Below, one piece after another: positions 54,869 through 64,000 of a DNA stretch of 64,000 nucleotides; position 1 is the stretch's first letter; every line of letters begins with the position of its first letter. The DNA lies in contig CAUJGJ010000397.1 in assembly GCA_963170055.1 (NCBI GenBank), positions 507,501 through 571,500 on the forward strand. Direction: 5' to 3'. The translations under genes and the position numbers were made by a program. Below the pieces are notes generated by a model that saw nothing but the letters and a program-made list of their open reading frames with translations, was not told where the DNA came from and made no database searches. Source of the stretch: Halisarca cf. caerulea (lineage: Eukaryota; Porifera; Demospongiae; Chondrillida; Halisarcidae).

Positions 54869-54927
<59 letters not shown>

Positions 54928-55083
54928 TCACACACACAAACACAAACACACACACACACACAACACCCACAGACACACACACACACACATAAACACTCAA
55001 ACACACACAAACACACACGCCCACGCCCACACCCACACACACACACACACAAACACTCACACACACGCACACACACGCACACA

Positions 55084-55154
<71 letters not shown>

Positions 55155-55350
55155 TCACACACACAAACACAAACACACGCACACACACAACACACAGACA
55201 CACACACACACACACACACATAAACACTCAAACACACACAAACACACACGCCCACGCCCACACCCACACTCACACACACACAAACACTCACACACAAACG
55301 CAAACACACACACACACACACACACACATACACACACACACACATACACC
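54869..55350. repeat. Compound CA array with internal duplication
   Basis: About 480 bp of CA-rich simple sequence. A block of about 240 bp (ttcacacacacaaacacaaa through cgcccacgcccacacccac) occurs twice, so the array has grown by segmental duplication as well as slippage. Confidence 0.95.
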
Positions 55351-56377
55351 TGTGCTCCACCAATGGCAAAGTTTCCAGATGTCATCGGGGTACTTTGAAG
55401 GAGCAACAACCTGTGGACAAGAACGTATAAGAAGTATAATATCGGCGGTTTAAGAGAAGCGAACTGGATATTCAGCACCCGATCGACGACATCGAAGAAC
55501 AAGGTGCGTAATCTTTGTTTGATCTTAAATTCAAATAGAAAAGTCAGTTTTACGAACTTGAGTACCTTATAAAAGAACGATCAATCTATGTTTGAGCCTT
55601 CAAAATGCACTTTAAGCCTATCATCAACTGCAAAATAGCAGGGCGATTTCGCCGTGAATTACATAAGTTCTGCAGTTAACAATACCTACTATCGATCGTG
55701 AGTATGATCTTCCAAGCTCCCTCACACAACAATATGTACATAACATTAACTTTTGATGAATAAAGGCTTTCATATGTTGTAAAAGTAGAACAAATATCGA
55801 GCAGTGCAATTGCCCTTGCTTCTTTACTAAAACTATACGGCAAGAAATGTCACGCGCATATCACATGATCGAAGCCTTACACACGCCCAAATTCCAGCCC
55901 ATTAACACAATAGTGGGACTTTGGACATGTCCCATATGCAGTGCCCACCACACACAGTGAACAGGTGCAGGGCTTATGATAAGGTTAAGGGTGGTCACAC
56001 AAGGACATTTGTCATATTTTCAGGATACAACACATTTCTGTTGTATGTGCTGTTTGATTACTAGTTTGCAAACGCGTTGTTTATACATACGTACATGTAC
56101 AGCCATATAAATGTAAACAGTACTGGACTTAAGGTACGTATTCTACTGTAACTGTATGCGATAAACCTGGGCATACACTATGCAACATTTTCGGGGAAAC
56201 ATGTTGCCCCAGTAATATTGCTCAATGGATGTACGGTTGCCCCATAACCTCTCACACAAAGCTATAGTATATACAGGCATAAGCATGTGACCATAGACAC
56301 TCTGACCAATTGTAAACTAACCTGTATAGCAGCTGCTCTGGTGACTCAGCATTAAAAATAGCTCTTGGGGAGTGAAA
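55351..56377. other. Non-coding spacer
   Basis: No ORF or domain. A tggacttaaggtacgta block at about 56128 has an inverted partner near 60505, the only notable feature. Confidence 0.4.
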
Positions 56378-56887
56378 ATATGTGATGGGATCTGAGAAAA
56401 GGGGTCACTTCGCGTATATTTTCAAATCGCATTTTTTGACATCACTCGAGAGATACGTCATTGTAGATCGTTATGGTGCTAACCGCGTTCGGATATCCTA
56501 CTCTGTTCGGGAGATATGCTCCGTTTACTAGCCTATACTAGCAATCAGTTAATTTGCAGACGAGGATTTTTTGATGACGTCACATACCCGTAATATGGCT
56601 GCAACACATTTTATATTTTTTTGCGGTCATTTGGCAGTGATTCATTATACACCTGTCAACTAGGAGTCAGCAGTTAGTTAGTTGTTTAAAGGGACTTTTG
56701 CGATAAAATGCGCTTCCTTTGAGTACCCTTTTCATTCCAAACAGCAGCCTCCTCACTTCATCCAGATAACAAAATGGCGTACTTCCGGGAGGTGAAACAA
56801 GAGCCGTAACTCCAGATTGGCACATTGTAGGCAAGTTTCGCTTTCAGAGGATATTTTACTTAAGGTCTAAAGTCAATTTATCCAAAA

Positions 56888-57853
56888 CAAGCGATTCGAG
56901 TTTAAAAAACTCGTGGGCCGCCTATACGGCCCTGGAAACTCGAATCGCTTGGAAATCGTTGTTATTGACTAAAATAATACTTCGAAGAACTCTTCTGGTC
57001 GAAAAGACTCTTCGCTGATAAAAGCAGGAGCAGACGAATGAATTTCACCGAAATATAGCCAAAAGATTACGTACCGACTTCGCGTCCGCCATGTTGTTGA
57101 CATATATATATATATACAGTGGAACCCACTTAGCACGAAATTTGAGGGACCACTTTCAAATTTCATGTTAAAAGAATTTTGTGTTAAAAGAAGCTGATTG
57201 TTAAAACAAAGTATATGGTTGTCAGTGGCGTACACAATTTTATTTTTCTATTGAGGTAAAATTCTTGACATGGCATCACACCAGTGGGTCACACTGAGCC
57301 AGTGTATGCAAATACAAACCCTTAAACTTCTACTTTATGGACTTTCAACTTTAGTTTGCATTGAATTATCCCAATTTCTGACTTTCCACATAGTTATCTA
57401 TGGCTAGTACAAGGGTATAGGGGGTTTGTTCTATTTATAGTAACAACAAAAAATGGCGTCGACAGAATCGCTGTGATCAGTTTGTCGATATTTTGGCCGA
57501 ATTTGGCTCTTATTTCAACCCAAAACATCTGCCTCTGTTGGCTTGATGGTAGGCAGCTGCTATTTTTCGCTTTAAGCATAAAAATACTTGTTAAGGTCAG
57601 AATATTCTTTCGTGTTAAGCAAATTTTCGTGTTATCCAATTTCGTGTTATGCGTATATTTTAGTACTGCTGTGTATATGATGATACTTGGGACTTGAAAA
57701 ATATTTCGTGTTAAGCGATATTTCATCTTAAGCGAGTTCGTGTTAAGTGGGTTCCACTGTATATATATATATATATTGACATCGTTACGGACGTTCCGGA
57801 CACTTCCGGTGAAAGTAAAAACAATATAGGGCCGCCTTCCGGCGGCCCAAAAA
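56888..57853. mobile_element. Hairpin-ended MITE, family 2 copy C (inverted), split by a Tigger MITE
   Basis: It begins with the caagcgattcgag hairpin (56888-56952) and a body matching copy B in reverse (gtccgccatgttgttg). It ends tttccggcggccc-type hairpin near 57830-57848. Net size about 320 bp. Its AT tract holds the 643-bp Tigger-type MITE. Confidence 0.8.
57117..57759. mobile_element. 643-bp Tigger-type MITE
   Basis: Ends cagtggaacccacttagcac and gtgttaagtgggttccactg with TA flanks (57115-57116, 57760-57761). The interior has repeated cgtgttaagc-like motifs. No transposase ORF. Inserted in the AT tract of a family-2 hairpin element. Confidence 0.88.
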
Positions 57854-57988
57854 CAAAAATCGAACTTTGGTCACTTAGAAGGTATTATGTCCACGTAACC
57901 GCATTGTATACTTAGCGCGAAGTGACCCCTTTTCTCAGATCCTGTCACATATGATGACCGTGAGTCATACTTTTTACAGAACCTATGA

Positions 57989-57989
<1 letters not shown>

Positions 57990-58029
<40 letters not shown>

Positions 58030-58059
58030 ATGTGTGTGTGTGTGCATGTGTGTGTGTAC

Positions 58060-58098
<39 letters not shown>

Positions 58099-58130
58099 TG
58101 TGTGTGTGTGTGTGTGCATGTGTGTACATA
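57990..58130. repeat. TG microsatellite
   Basis: TG array with CA/ATG interruptions. ORFs over it are artefacts. Confidence 0.95.
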
Positions 58131-58279
58131 CCCATACCGTCATTGTCAATTATTATTGCAATGCTCAATTTTAAAATCTATTTCAATTTAAATTAATGTA
58201 TGTGTACAGGACACTGTCTGCTGCTTTGGAAAATGGCTATTCATACTCTAAGTCAAAAGGTGTGTATGTAGTAAGTAAT

Positions 58280-58394
58280 AGTTATTGTATGGTCAACTGT
58301 GTATTGGCGTATTTATTGCTCGAGTCCCGAGGGCGCGAAGCGCCCGAGGGCGAGTGCAATAAAGAGCCAATGCACAGTTGACCATACAATAACT
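58280..58394. repeat. 115-bp long palindrome upstream of the Crypton gene
   Basis: 22-bp perfect outer arms (agttattgtatggtcaactg at 58280; inverted copy ends 58394), partly matched middle, and an inner gggcgc-gaa-gcgccc hairpin near 58340. It would extrude as a single long stem. It lies 113 bp before the recombinase start codon. Confidence 0.92.
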
Positions 58395-58507
58395 AGCTTG
58401 TTGTATGCGCCCTTCAGCGCTTAATATTTGGCGGGAAGTTTCTTTTTGCTCGTGTTGCGAGGCTTTCAGCGGCTGCAGCAGTGTGTGTACCCTTACAAGG
58501 CATTATA

Positions 58508-59944
58508 ATGGCTAAGAAACGAGCTCCAAACAAGGAAAACTGTCCACCATCAAGCCGATTCGATTTCGACATCGACGACAACGACTTTGAAACTATGTCG
58601 AAGCCCTTCCAGCCCAAGAATACGCAACTCTCTACTTCTTGGGGCCTGAAAACGTTCACTGTGTGGGTCAAAGAGCGCAACAAGCACAAATCTCAGGAGA
58701 AGTGCCCGGATGATGTACTAATGACGAACGATAAATCAACACTTGCCTATTGGCTTGGTCGCTTTGTGACGGAGGCTCGAAGACAAGACGGAAAGCCTTA
58801 TCCACCCAAGACTCTTCATGTTCTTTTAATGGCTATCCAGCGGCACATTAGGACCATGAAACCAAGTGAGCCCGCCAATTTTTTCGCTGATCCAGAGTTC
58901 CATGTGCTGCAAAACATCTGTGATACGCACTACAGAAAGCTCCATGCTTCTGGGGTAGGTGCAAGTACACAAGAAACATCCGTTGTCAGCCAAGATGACG
59001 AAGACAAACTATGGGAGAACGGGGTTATCAATTTGACAACCCCCCAAGGATTACTAAATGCTGTGTTCTTCTACAACGGTAAGAACTTTTGTCTTCGAGG
59101 TGGTCAGGAACACAAGGACCTCAAGTTTAGTCAATTTCAAAGGAAAGTAGTTGACATTGGGGACGGTCAACTCAAAGTCGCCTACGAGTACACCGAGCAT
59201 GGGTCCAAAAATCGCAGTGGTGGGATCAAACAGATTAGAATGAAAAACAAATGTGTCACTCAGTATGAGGACGCAGGTGCAGGAGACCGGTGCCATGTTA
59301 CAATTTTGGATCGATACTTTCTGAAGGTGCCCAAAAGCGCCAAGGACAAGGAGGATTTTTATTTGAGGCCCCTAGGCACTGTTCCAACAGATCCAATGGC
59401 ACCCTGGTTTTCCATTCAGCCTATAGGGAGGAATAAGCTGAACTGTATGATGAAAACAATGAGCATTCAAGGTGGTCTTTCTGTAGTTCACACCAATCAC
59501 AGTCTGAGATCTTATGGAGCTACTAAACTATTCCAGCAGAAAGTGCCAGAGAAACTCATTCAGGAGCGAACTGGTCATCGTTCTACAGAAGCATTGAGGA
59601 AGTATGAGCGCATCTCTGAAGAGCAGAAGATCAGCACTTCAAAAATGCTAAATGGCACAACTGATCCAAACCAACCAGGACCATCTTCATCCACCATTGC
59701 CATGTGCAACCCGGTAGCTAGTCAGCTCTGTCTTCATCAGAGTCTACAGCACCAGCCTCCTGTCCAGCCTCCTTTGCCTGCCTGGTTTCAGCTTCAGCCA
59801 TCAAGACCTTATTACCCTCAGCAACAGACACCGACTTACACTGGATGCACCTTTACTGGGTGCACATTTACAGTCAATGTTGTGCAAAATACGGACTCTT
59901 ACCTTCAAGGTGTTGATGTTAACGAGATTTTTAATGATTTCTAG
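58508..59944 (+). CDS. Crypton-type tyrosine recombinase (478 aa)
   Basis: ATG 58508 (MAKKRAPNKENCPPSS) is preferred over the in-frame ATG at 58481 because the latter adds only nine unconserved residues. The N-terminal half (about 40-150) is the helical core-binding region (SWGLKTFTVWVKERNKHK, LAYWLGRFVTEARRQDG). The catalytic half has Arg in FCLRGGQEHKDL (about 195), His-x-x-Arg in TNHSLRSYGATK (about 330-333), His in TGHRSTE (about 356) and Tyr in ALRKYERI (about 366), so the R-H-R-H-Y set is complete. The tail is Pro/Gln-rich. Such DUF3504/ZMYM2-like domains derive from Crypton DNA transposons, which recombine through a circular intermediate. There are no introns or stops. Whether it is an active element or a host-adopted gene cannot be told here. 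Confidence 0.82.
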   Translation: MAKKRAPNKENCPPSSRFDFDIDDNDFETMSKPFQPKNTQLSTSWGLKTFTVWVKERNKHKSQEKCPDDVLMTNDKSTLAYWLGRFVTEARRQDGKPYPPKTLHVLLMAIQRHIRTMKPSEPANFFADPEFHVLQNICDTHYRKLHASGVGASTQETSVVSQDDEDKLWENGVINLTTPQGLLNAVFFYNGKNFCLRGGQEHKDLKFSQFQRKVVDIGDGQLKVAYEYTEHGSKNRSGGIKQIRMKNKCVTQYEDAGAGDRCHVTILDRYFLKVPKSAKDKEDFYLRPLGTVPTDPMAPWFSIQPIGRNKLNCMMKTMSIQGGLSVVHTNHSLRSYGATKLFQQKVPEKLIQERTGHRSTEALRKYERISEEQKISTSKMLNGTTDPNQPGPSSSTIAMCNPVASQLCLHQSLQHQPPVQPPLPAWFQLQPSRPYYPQQQTPTYTGCTFTGCTFTVNVVQNTDSYLQGVDVNEIFNDF

Positions 59945-61852
59945 CTTTTAGAACCTGACTTTTCAGTAGTATTTCATTAAAAATCTGTAGTGACTGTTGT
60001 AGTGATTTGTTGAGTTGTTGTTCATTGCAAGATTGTTTTGATAACATGGGCGCTTACAGGTGACAATTACTAATTAAGCACACTTGTGGTTGAAAAGGTC
60101 ACAAAAGTGTGCAATTACCAAAAACAATGCACACTTTTTCCCTTTGATGTTGACCACAGCCATACAACAAACAAATTTCAGGCGTGTACATACATGAGGT
60201 AGATTTTGATTGTTTCACTACGCAATTCCTCCATATTACGCTGTGGAAACTTTTTATTGATGTCTACCGTAGTTTGTAATTCTATGAATTCCGTATAAAA
60301 AGATACACAATTTGTGGTGATACGAGCTATGGAAAGACAGTAAACACCACTTGAAAACCTTACGGTGTGAAATTCCTTGCCTCATCGCATTGTAGTCGTT
60401 ATTTTATTGTAATGCATTTGTATAAAGATTCCAAGTGAGAACTTTTTAATGACCTGTACCGTATATACGTATGCTCACTTTTGCTTAGCCTCCAGATTTA
60501 CTTACATACCTTAAGTCCAGACCAAATGTTGCTGGTAACATTGTACTAGTAACATTTGGCATACACTTGGCAACATTATTTGGCAACATAGTGGGAGAAA
60601 TCATTTAAAACTACTGCCTTGACTATTGCTAGTCTGATGTGTCCAGTTGCACAAAATTGAAAGAAATCCTAATTTGTGCATGAAGACCCTGGATTTCTAG
60701 TCAATCTGCACAAGGTGCATAGCAATAGCTGTTGCGAGAGCTGCACATGAGTGCTACATGTGCATCAATTCCACAATATTTGAGAAATGAATCTTTTTTT
60801 ATGTCACATAACAGTGGATAGGCTTCAAACAATGACATTACGTGTTCTGTAGCTTGTCATTGTCATTGTAACTCTCCTGTGCTGTTCTGCAGCTGACCAT
60901 CTCATAGGTAACCTTTAATGTTTTGGGCAACATGTCGCCAGAGAATAGAGAATTTTTCATTCTTTGGGAACATGTTGCTCGCTCTTCGCAGCAAGCAACA
61001 TTTTCAACATACGGTACTTCTCATAGAAAACCGTCCAGCACGCCGTCAGTCATTCAGTCAGTCGATCAGCACTCAGTCAAGAGTCAATTGTCAGTTTGAG
61101 CGGCGTCATTTCATGATGCGTAATACAATGTCACGGTTGTTACACAATGGCAATAGTTGAGGAAGAAAGAAATGGCGAGAAATGGTGTATTTAAACCACG
61201 GTATGTACAGAAATTATGTTCGATTACGCAAAATAAAGTTCGTGTGAACTTTATTCAAGTTTTGAACGATTTTCGCTGAAGCTTCAAGGCCACCATATTA
61301 AAATTTTGTGTGAACTTAACTGACACTTTGAACAATCTTCACTGAAACTTCAAGCGAATGCCACTAATTCTTTCTAGGAACAAGCAAGACTGCGGAGCTA
61401 CTGCTATTTGCATCCAAGGGATATCTCACATTTCCAAAGTGATATCCCTCCAAGTAGCTAGAACGAACTGGCCCCAATCCAACAATCGAAGAAGATGCTT
61501 CGAATATTTCCGGAGATAAATTGCCAATGGAGGCGGATAACTCAGGCTTTTTTCTCAAATTTGAAGAGTCTTCAGAGAAAAAGAGAGTGGATGATTCGAT
61601 CTCTTGCGAAACGTCACGGCCAGTCACAGTCATTCAATCGTTGTCAAACAGTCAGCCACTTAGTCAGTCACGCTGTCATCGGCCGTAAACTGGACATAGT
61701 TACGGTGTGCATAGTGAAAATCGTTCTTTCATTTGGATGCCATTTATTACCGTAATTTGACACCTACCGTAGTACCAAACACAATAGCAAGCTCAACACT
61801 GAAGATCAACCTAGGCCAAGAATGTCCTTTGCGCACATCGCATATCAGATTT
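59945..61852. other. Non-coding, probable Crypton 3' flank and degenerate repeats
   Basis: No gene. Several aacatgttgc/gcaacat motifs (60520-61010) and a diverged tandem pair around gtgtgaactt...cttcaag (about 61230-61355) are present. A small stem gttgctcgc...gcaagcaac lies near 60975. Confidence 0.4.
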
Positions 61853-62068
61853 TTGGACTTCACGAATACATTCCAGACTTCACTGCAATGGCAGAGTGTC
61901 AACTATGGAATCATCTTGTAGCTTATACACTCAGCTAGAGTTCAATAATTGTTCTGAGTTTTGGACTTCACGAATATATTCCAGACTTCGCTGCAATGGC
62001 AGAGTGTCAACTATGGAATCATCTAGTAGCTTATACACTCAGCTAGAGTTCAATAGAAAGCATGAATT
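61853..62068. repeat. 108-bp tandem duplication
   Basis: Two units starting ttggacttcacgaata at 61853 and 61961 with few differences. Non-coding. Confidence 0.9.
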
Positions 62069-62462
62069 GTTCTGAGTTTTAGCAATGAGCTAAGGCTTCC
62101 TTTTGAGGTAAGACAAATTAGCTTGATTTTCAATAGCCTTTTTTCTGCTTTTTCCAAGCAAATTCATACAAGTTTTCCATCAAAAGGTAGCCTATCTGTT
62201 GTACCTTCCTACGGACATAATAGCTAAGTCATTGCTCTTCCAATTCGTCTGGAAAACATTCCAAAAGTTTTAGAACTATACTTCATATTCGCTATGGGCG
62301 CGGGTAAGAGGGTTAACCTGCATGGAGGTCCCATCTTTGTGAATGCAAGGTTTTCTTTGGAAAAACAATGCACAATATTACGTATGCCCTTAAGTTCCAT
62401 TTCTGAATCCTCATAAAGGTTGTAGAAGGCTTTTGTTATGGGAAAAAACTCGGTAATATCGC

Positions 62463-63125
62463 TATGCACAGTCAACAGATGTGTCCACTATATGCAGTGA
62501 ACAGGTGTGTCCATCACACACAGTCAACATGTGTGTCCACTATACACAGTCAACAGGTATGTCCACCACACACAGTCAACAGGTGTGTCCACCACACACA
62601 GTCAACAGGTGTGTCCATCACACACAGTCAACAGGTGTGTCCACCACACACAGTCAACAGGTGTGTCCATCACACACAGTCAACAGGTGTGTCCATCACA
62701 CACAGTCAACATGTGTGTCCATCACACACAGTCAACATGTGTGTCCACTATACACAGTCAACAGGTATGTCCACCACACACAGTCAACAGGTGTGTCCAC
62801 CACACACAGTCAACAGGTGTGTCCATCACACACAGTCAACAGGTGTGTCCACCACACACAGTCAACAGGTGTGTCCATCACACACAGTCAACAGGTGTGT
62901 CCATCACACACAGTCAACAGGTGTGTCCATCACACACAGTCAACAGGTGTGTCCACCACACACAGTCAACAGGTGTGTCCATCACACACAGTCAACAGGT
63001 GTGTCCATCACACACAGTCAACAGATGTGTCCACTATACACAGTGAACAGGTGTGTCCACCACACACAGTGAACAGGTGTGTCCACTATACACAGTAAAC
63101 AGGTGTGCCACTATACACAGTACAT
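62463..63125. repeat. 26-bp minisatellite, about 25 units
   Basis: The unit is gtcaacaggtgtgtccatca followed by cacaca, with ccacca and ctatac variants. The unit length is not a multiple of three, so all three plus frames stay open; none is a gene. Confidence 0.97.
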
Positions 63126-63768
63126 GCACGGTACTCAGTTCTGTGTACAACCAATTGAGACTGGCTGACAAGTGCACCCTGTCACATAAGAACACATATA
63201 GGCCCATATGTATTCCTATTAGTTTACACGAGAGGCATCAATACATATGCACGTGCCTGTTTGTTAGGCACATAATTCCTTTCCACTTGCAGTGATAAGT
63301 GCATATGCTTAACAACCAGTCTCTAACATAAACTGTTCCACAAACAAGTCCATCTCACAAGCCATGAGTTATGTACGTATGTACGTGTTCATATATAGAC
63401 TTCGAACTGCCTCATGATATACAAACTACACACTATTCCCATGTTTCTACATATGTATCTACATACATACTACATACGTACATACATTCTGCCATGTCAC
63501 CTACATGTGTGGGTGCATGGGAATGGGAAGTACTTACCATACTTCCCACCCCCATGCAACAGACCTCCTCAATACAGTATATGCAATAATTTTACACACA
63601 ACCAAGCATCTATTTTCCATTCAGTACAATGATATTCGTGCTCATACACCACATCGACAGCAGTTGCATGGATACAAGTATAGACACAAAACATTAACTG
63701 TTGACACAATATGGTTACATTATTGACAATCACTAATCTTGCTACTATCCACTGAGTGAAATCAATCA
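63126..63768. other. Spacer, nothing recognised
   Basis: AT-rich with many short acatac motifs. It starts with the ccaattgagactggctgaca block shared with 54846. Confidence 0.4.
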
Positions 63769-63972
63769 TCAAAGGCTATATAACAAGTGGGATTGCTGCA
63801 GCTCACATTCATCGAAGTTCTTTAAGAAGAGAGATTTCACTGTCTGAGGGTTTTTAGTCACAATGAAAAATACAAATGGATTGCTGCCACCACTGCAATT
63901 ATTACTATACAGACTGTCCCTGCCAAACATGTGTATTACTGCTTGGTCTTCCACCAGATACAACTGCAGCAA
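63769..63972 (-). CDS. Possible exon of an unidentified gene
   Basis: 67 codons with ordinary amino-acid composition (FGRDSLYSNNCSGG, NPFVFFIVTKNPQTVKSLF, KNFDECELQQ). It differs from the repeat-born ORFs around it. I recognise no family; it may be an exon of a gene running in from the right. Confidence 0.25.
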   Translation of the reverse strand: MLQLYLVEDQAVIHMFGRDSLYSNNCSGGSNPFVFFIVTKNPQTVKSLFLKNFDECELQQSHLLYSL

Positions 63973-64000
63973 ACTACATCCCTCTCACCTGCAACAGCTC

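Larger units (their letters stand above)
56378..57952. mobile_element. Non-autonomous element with 37-bp TIRs, outermost of a three-level nest
   Basis: Left atatgtgatgggatctgaga through ggggtcacttcgcg (56378-56414). The right end (57916-57952) is its inverted copy with two differences. Without the nested elements it is about 610 bp and non-coding. TSD not resolved. Confidence 0.75.

Noticed and set aside
54825..55502. Cys/Val-rich ORFs
   Set aside because: CA/TG simple sequence.
57226..57245. hAT-like terminus cagtggcgtacacaa
   Set aside because: No inverted partner or TSD; it is internal to the Tigger MITE.
62464..63098. Three overlapping plus-strand ORFs of about 180-205 codons
   Set aside because: They are the three frames of a 26-bp tandem repeat with no stop codon; composition is purely periodic.
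62463..63125. CRISPR-like array
   Set aside because: Units are contiguous with no unique spacers, in a eukaryotic sequence; an ordinary minisatellite.
1..64000. tRNA or rRNA genes
   Set aside because: No cloverleaf or rRNA signature recognised by eye on either strand.

Overview
This is metazoan DNA. The genes have short GT-AG introns (about 70-110 bp in the gene at 10157-12712). There are no bacterial operons or ribosome-binding sites. Almost all of the sequence is transposons plus TG/CA microsatellites. The mix of families (GTNRNE-type giant transposase genes, Crypton recombinase, N-coil kinases, HIRAN proteins) suggests a sponge or another early-branching invertebrate. That placement is inference, not proof.

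Layout. 1-8.3 kb: partial CACTA-type transposase, two small hairpin-ended elements, and a complete Ty3/gypsy retrotransposon (identical 314-bp LTRs) inserted in the AT tract of one of them. 8.7-19.2 kb: a frameshifted N-coil protein kinase, a six-exon gene of an uncharacterised family (gene A), and a partial paralogue (gene B) whose intron 1 carries a 3.1-kb DNA transposon. 19.5-34.3 kb: a minisatellite, then one THAP/Kolobok-like transposon broken by a hAT, a Tigger-type element and a second copy of the 3.1-kb transposon, which itself contains a 4-kb RLE-type LINE. 34.5-39.7 kb: a decayed giant transposase-like gene (DDE-like core, GTNRNE motif, OTU-like, CXC) broken by hairpin elements. 39.9-45.8 kb: a truncated LINE, a ZNF862-like hAT pseudogene and a hAT-type MITE. 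46.5-54.4 kb: a DUF3987 helicase/primase-like pseudogene split by a 5.3-kb transposon. 54.8-64 kb: CA arrays, a three-level nested MITE, an intact Crypton-type tyrosine recombinase, a long palindrome and a 26-bp minisatellite.

The most notable system is a two-gene DNA transposon. A HIRAN + Ulp1-protease gene and a DDE_1 (pogo/Tc1-like) transposase gene converge between about 25-bp TACCGTA-type TIRs with TA target duplications (copies 14038-17155 and 26686-33717; MITE 1413-1580). A second element with unrelated TIRs, a 9-bp TSD and a different transposase (48105-53429) also pairs a HIRAN-like protein convergently with its transposase. HIRAN may therefore have been recruited repeatedly as a transposon accessory domain.

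Most insertion boundaries were fixed by TIR plus TSD, and in several cases because removing the insert restores the interrupted reading frame. All domain calls are by eye.
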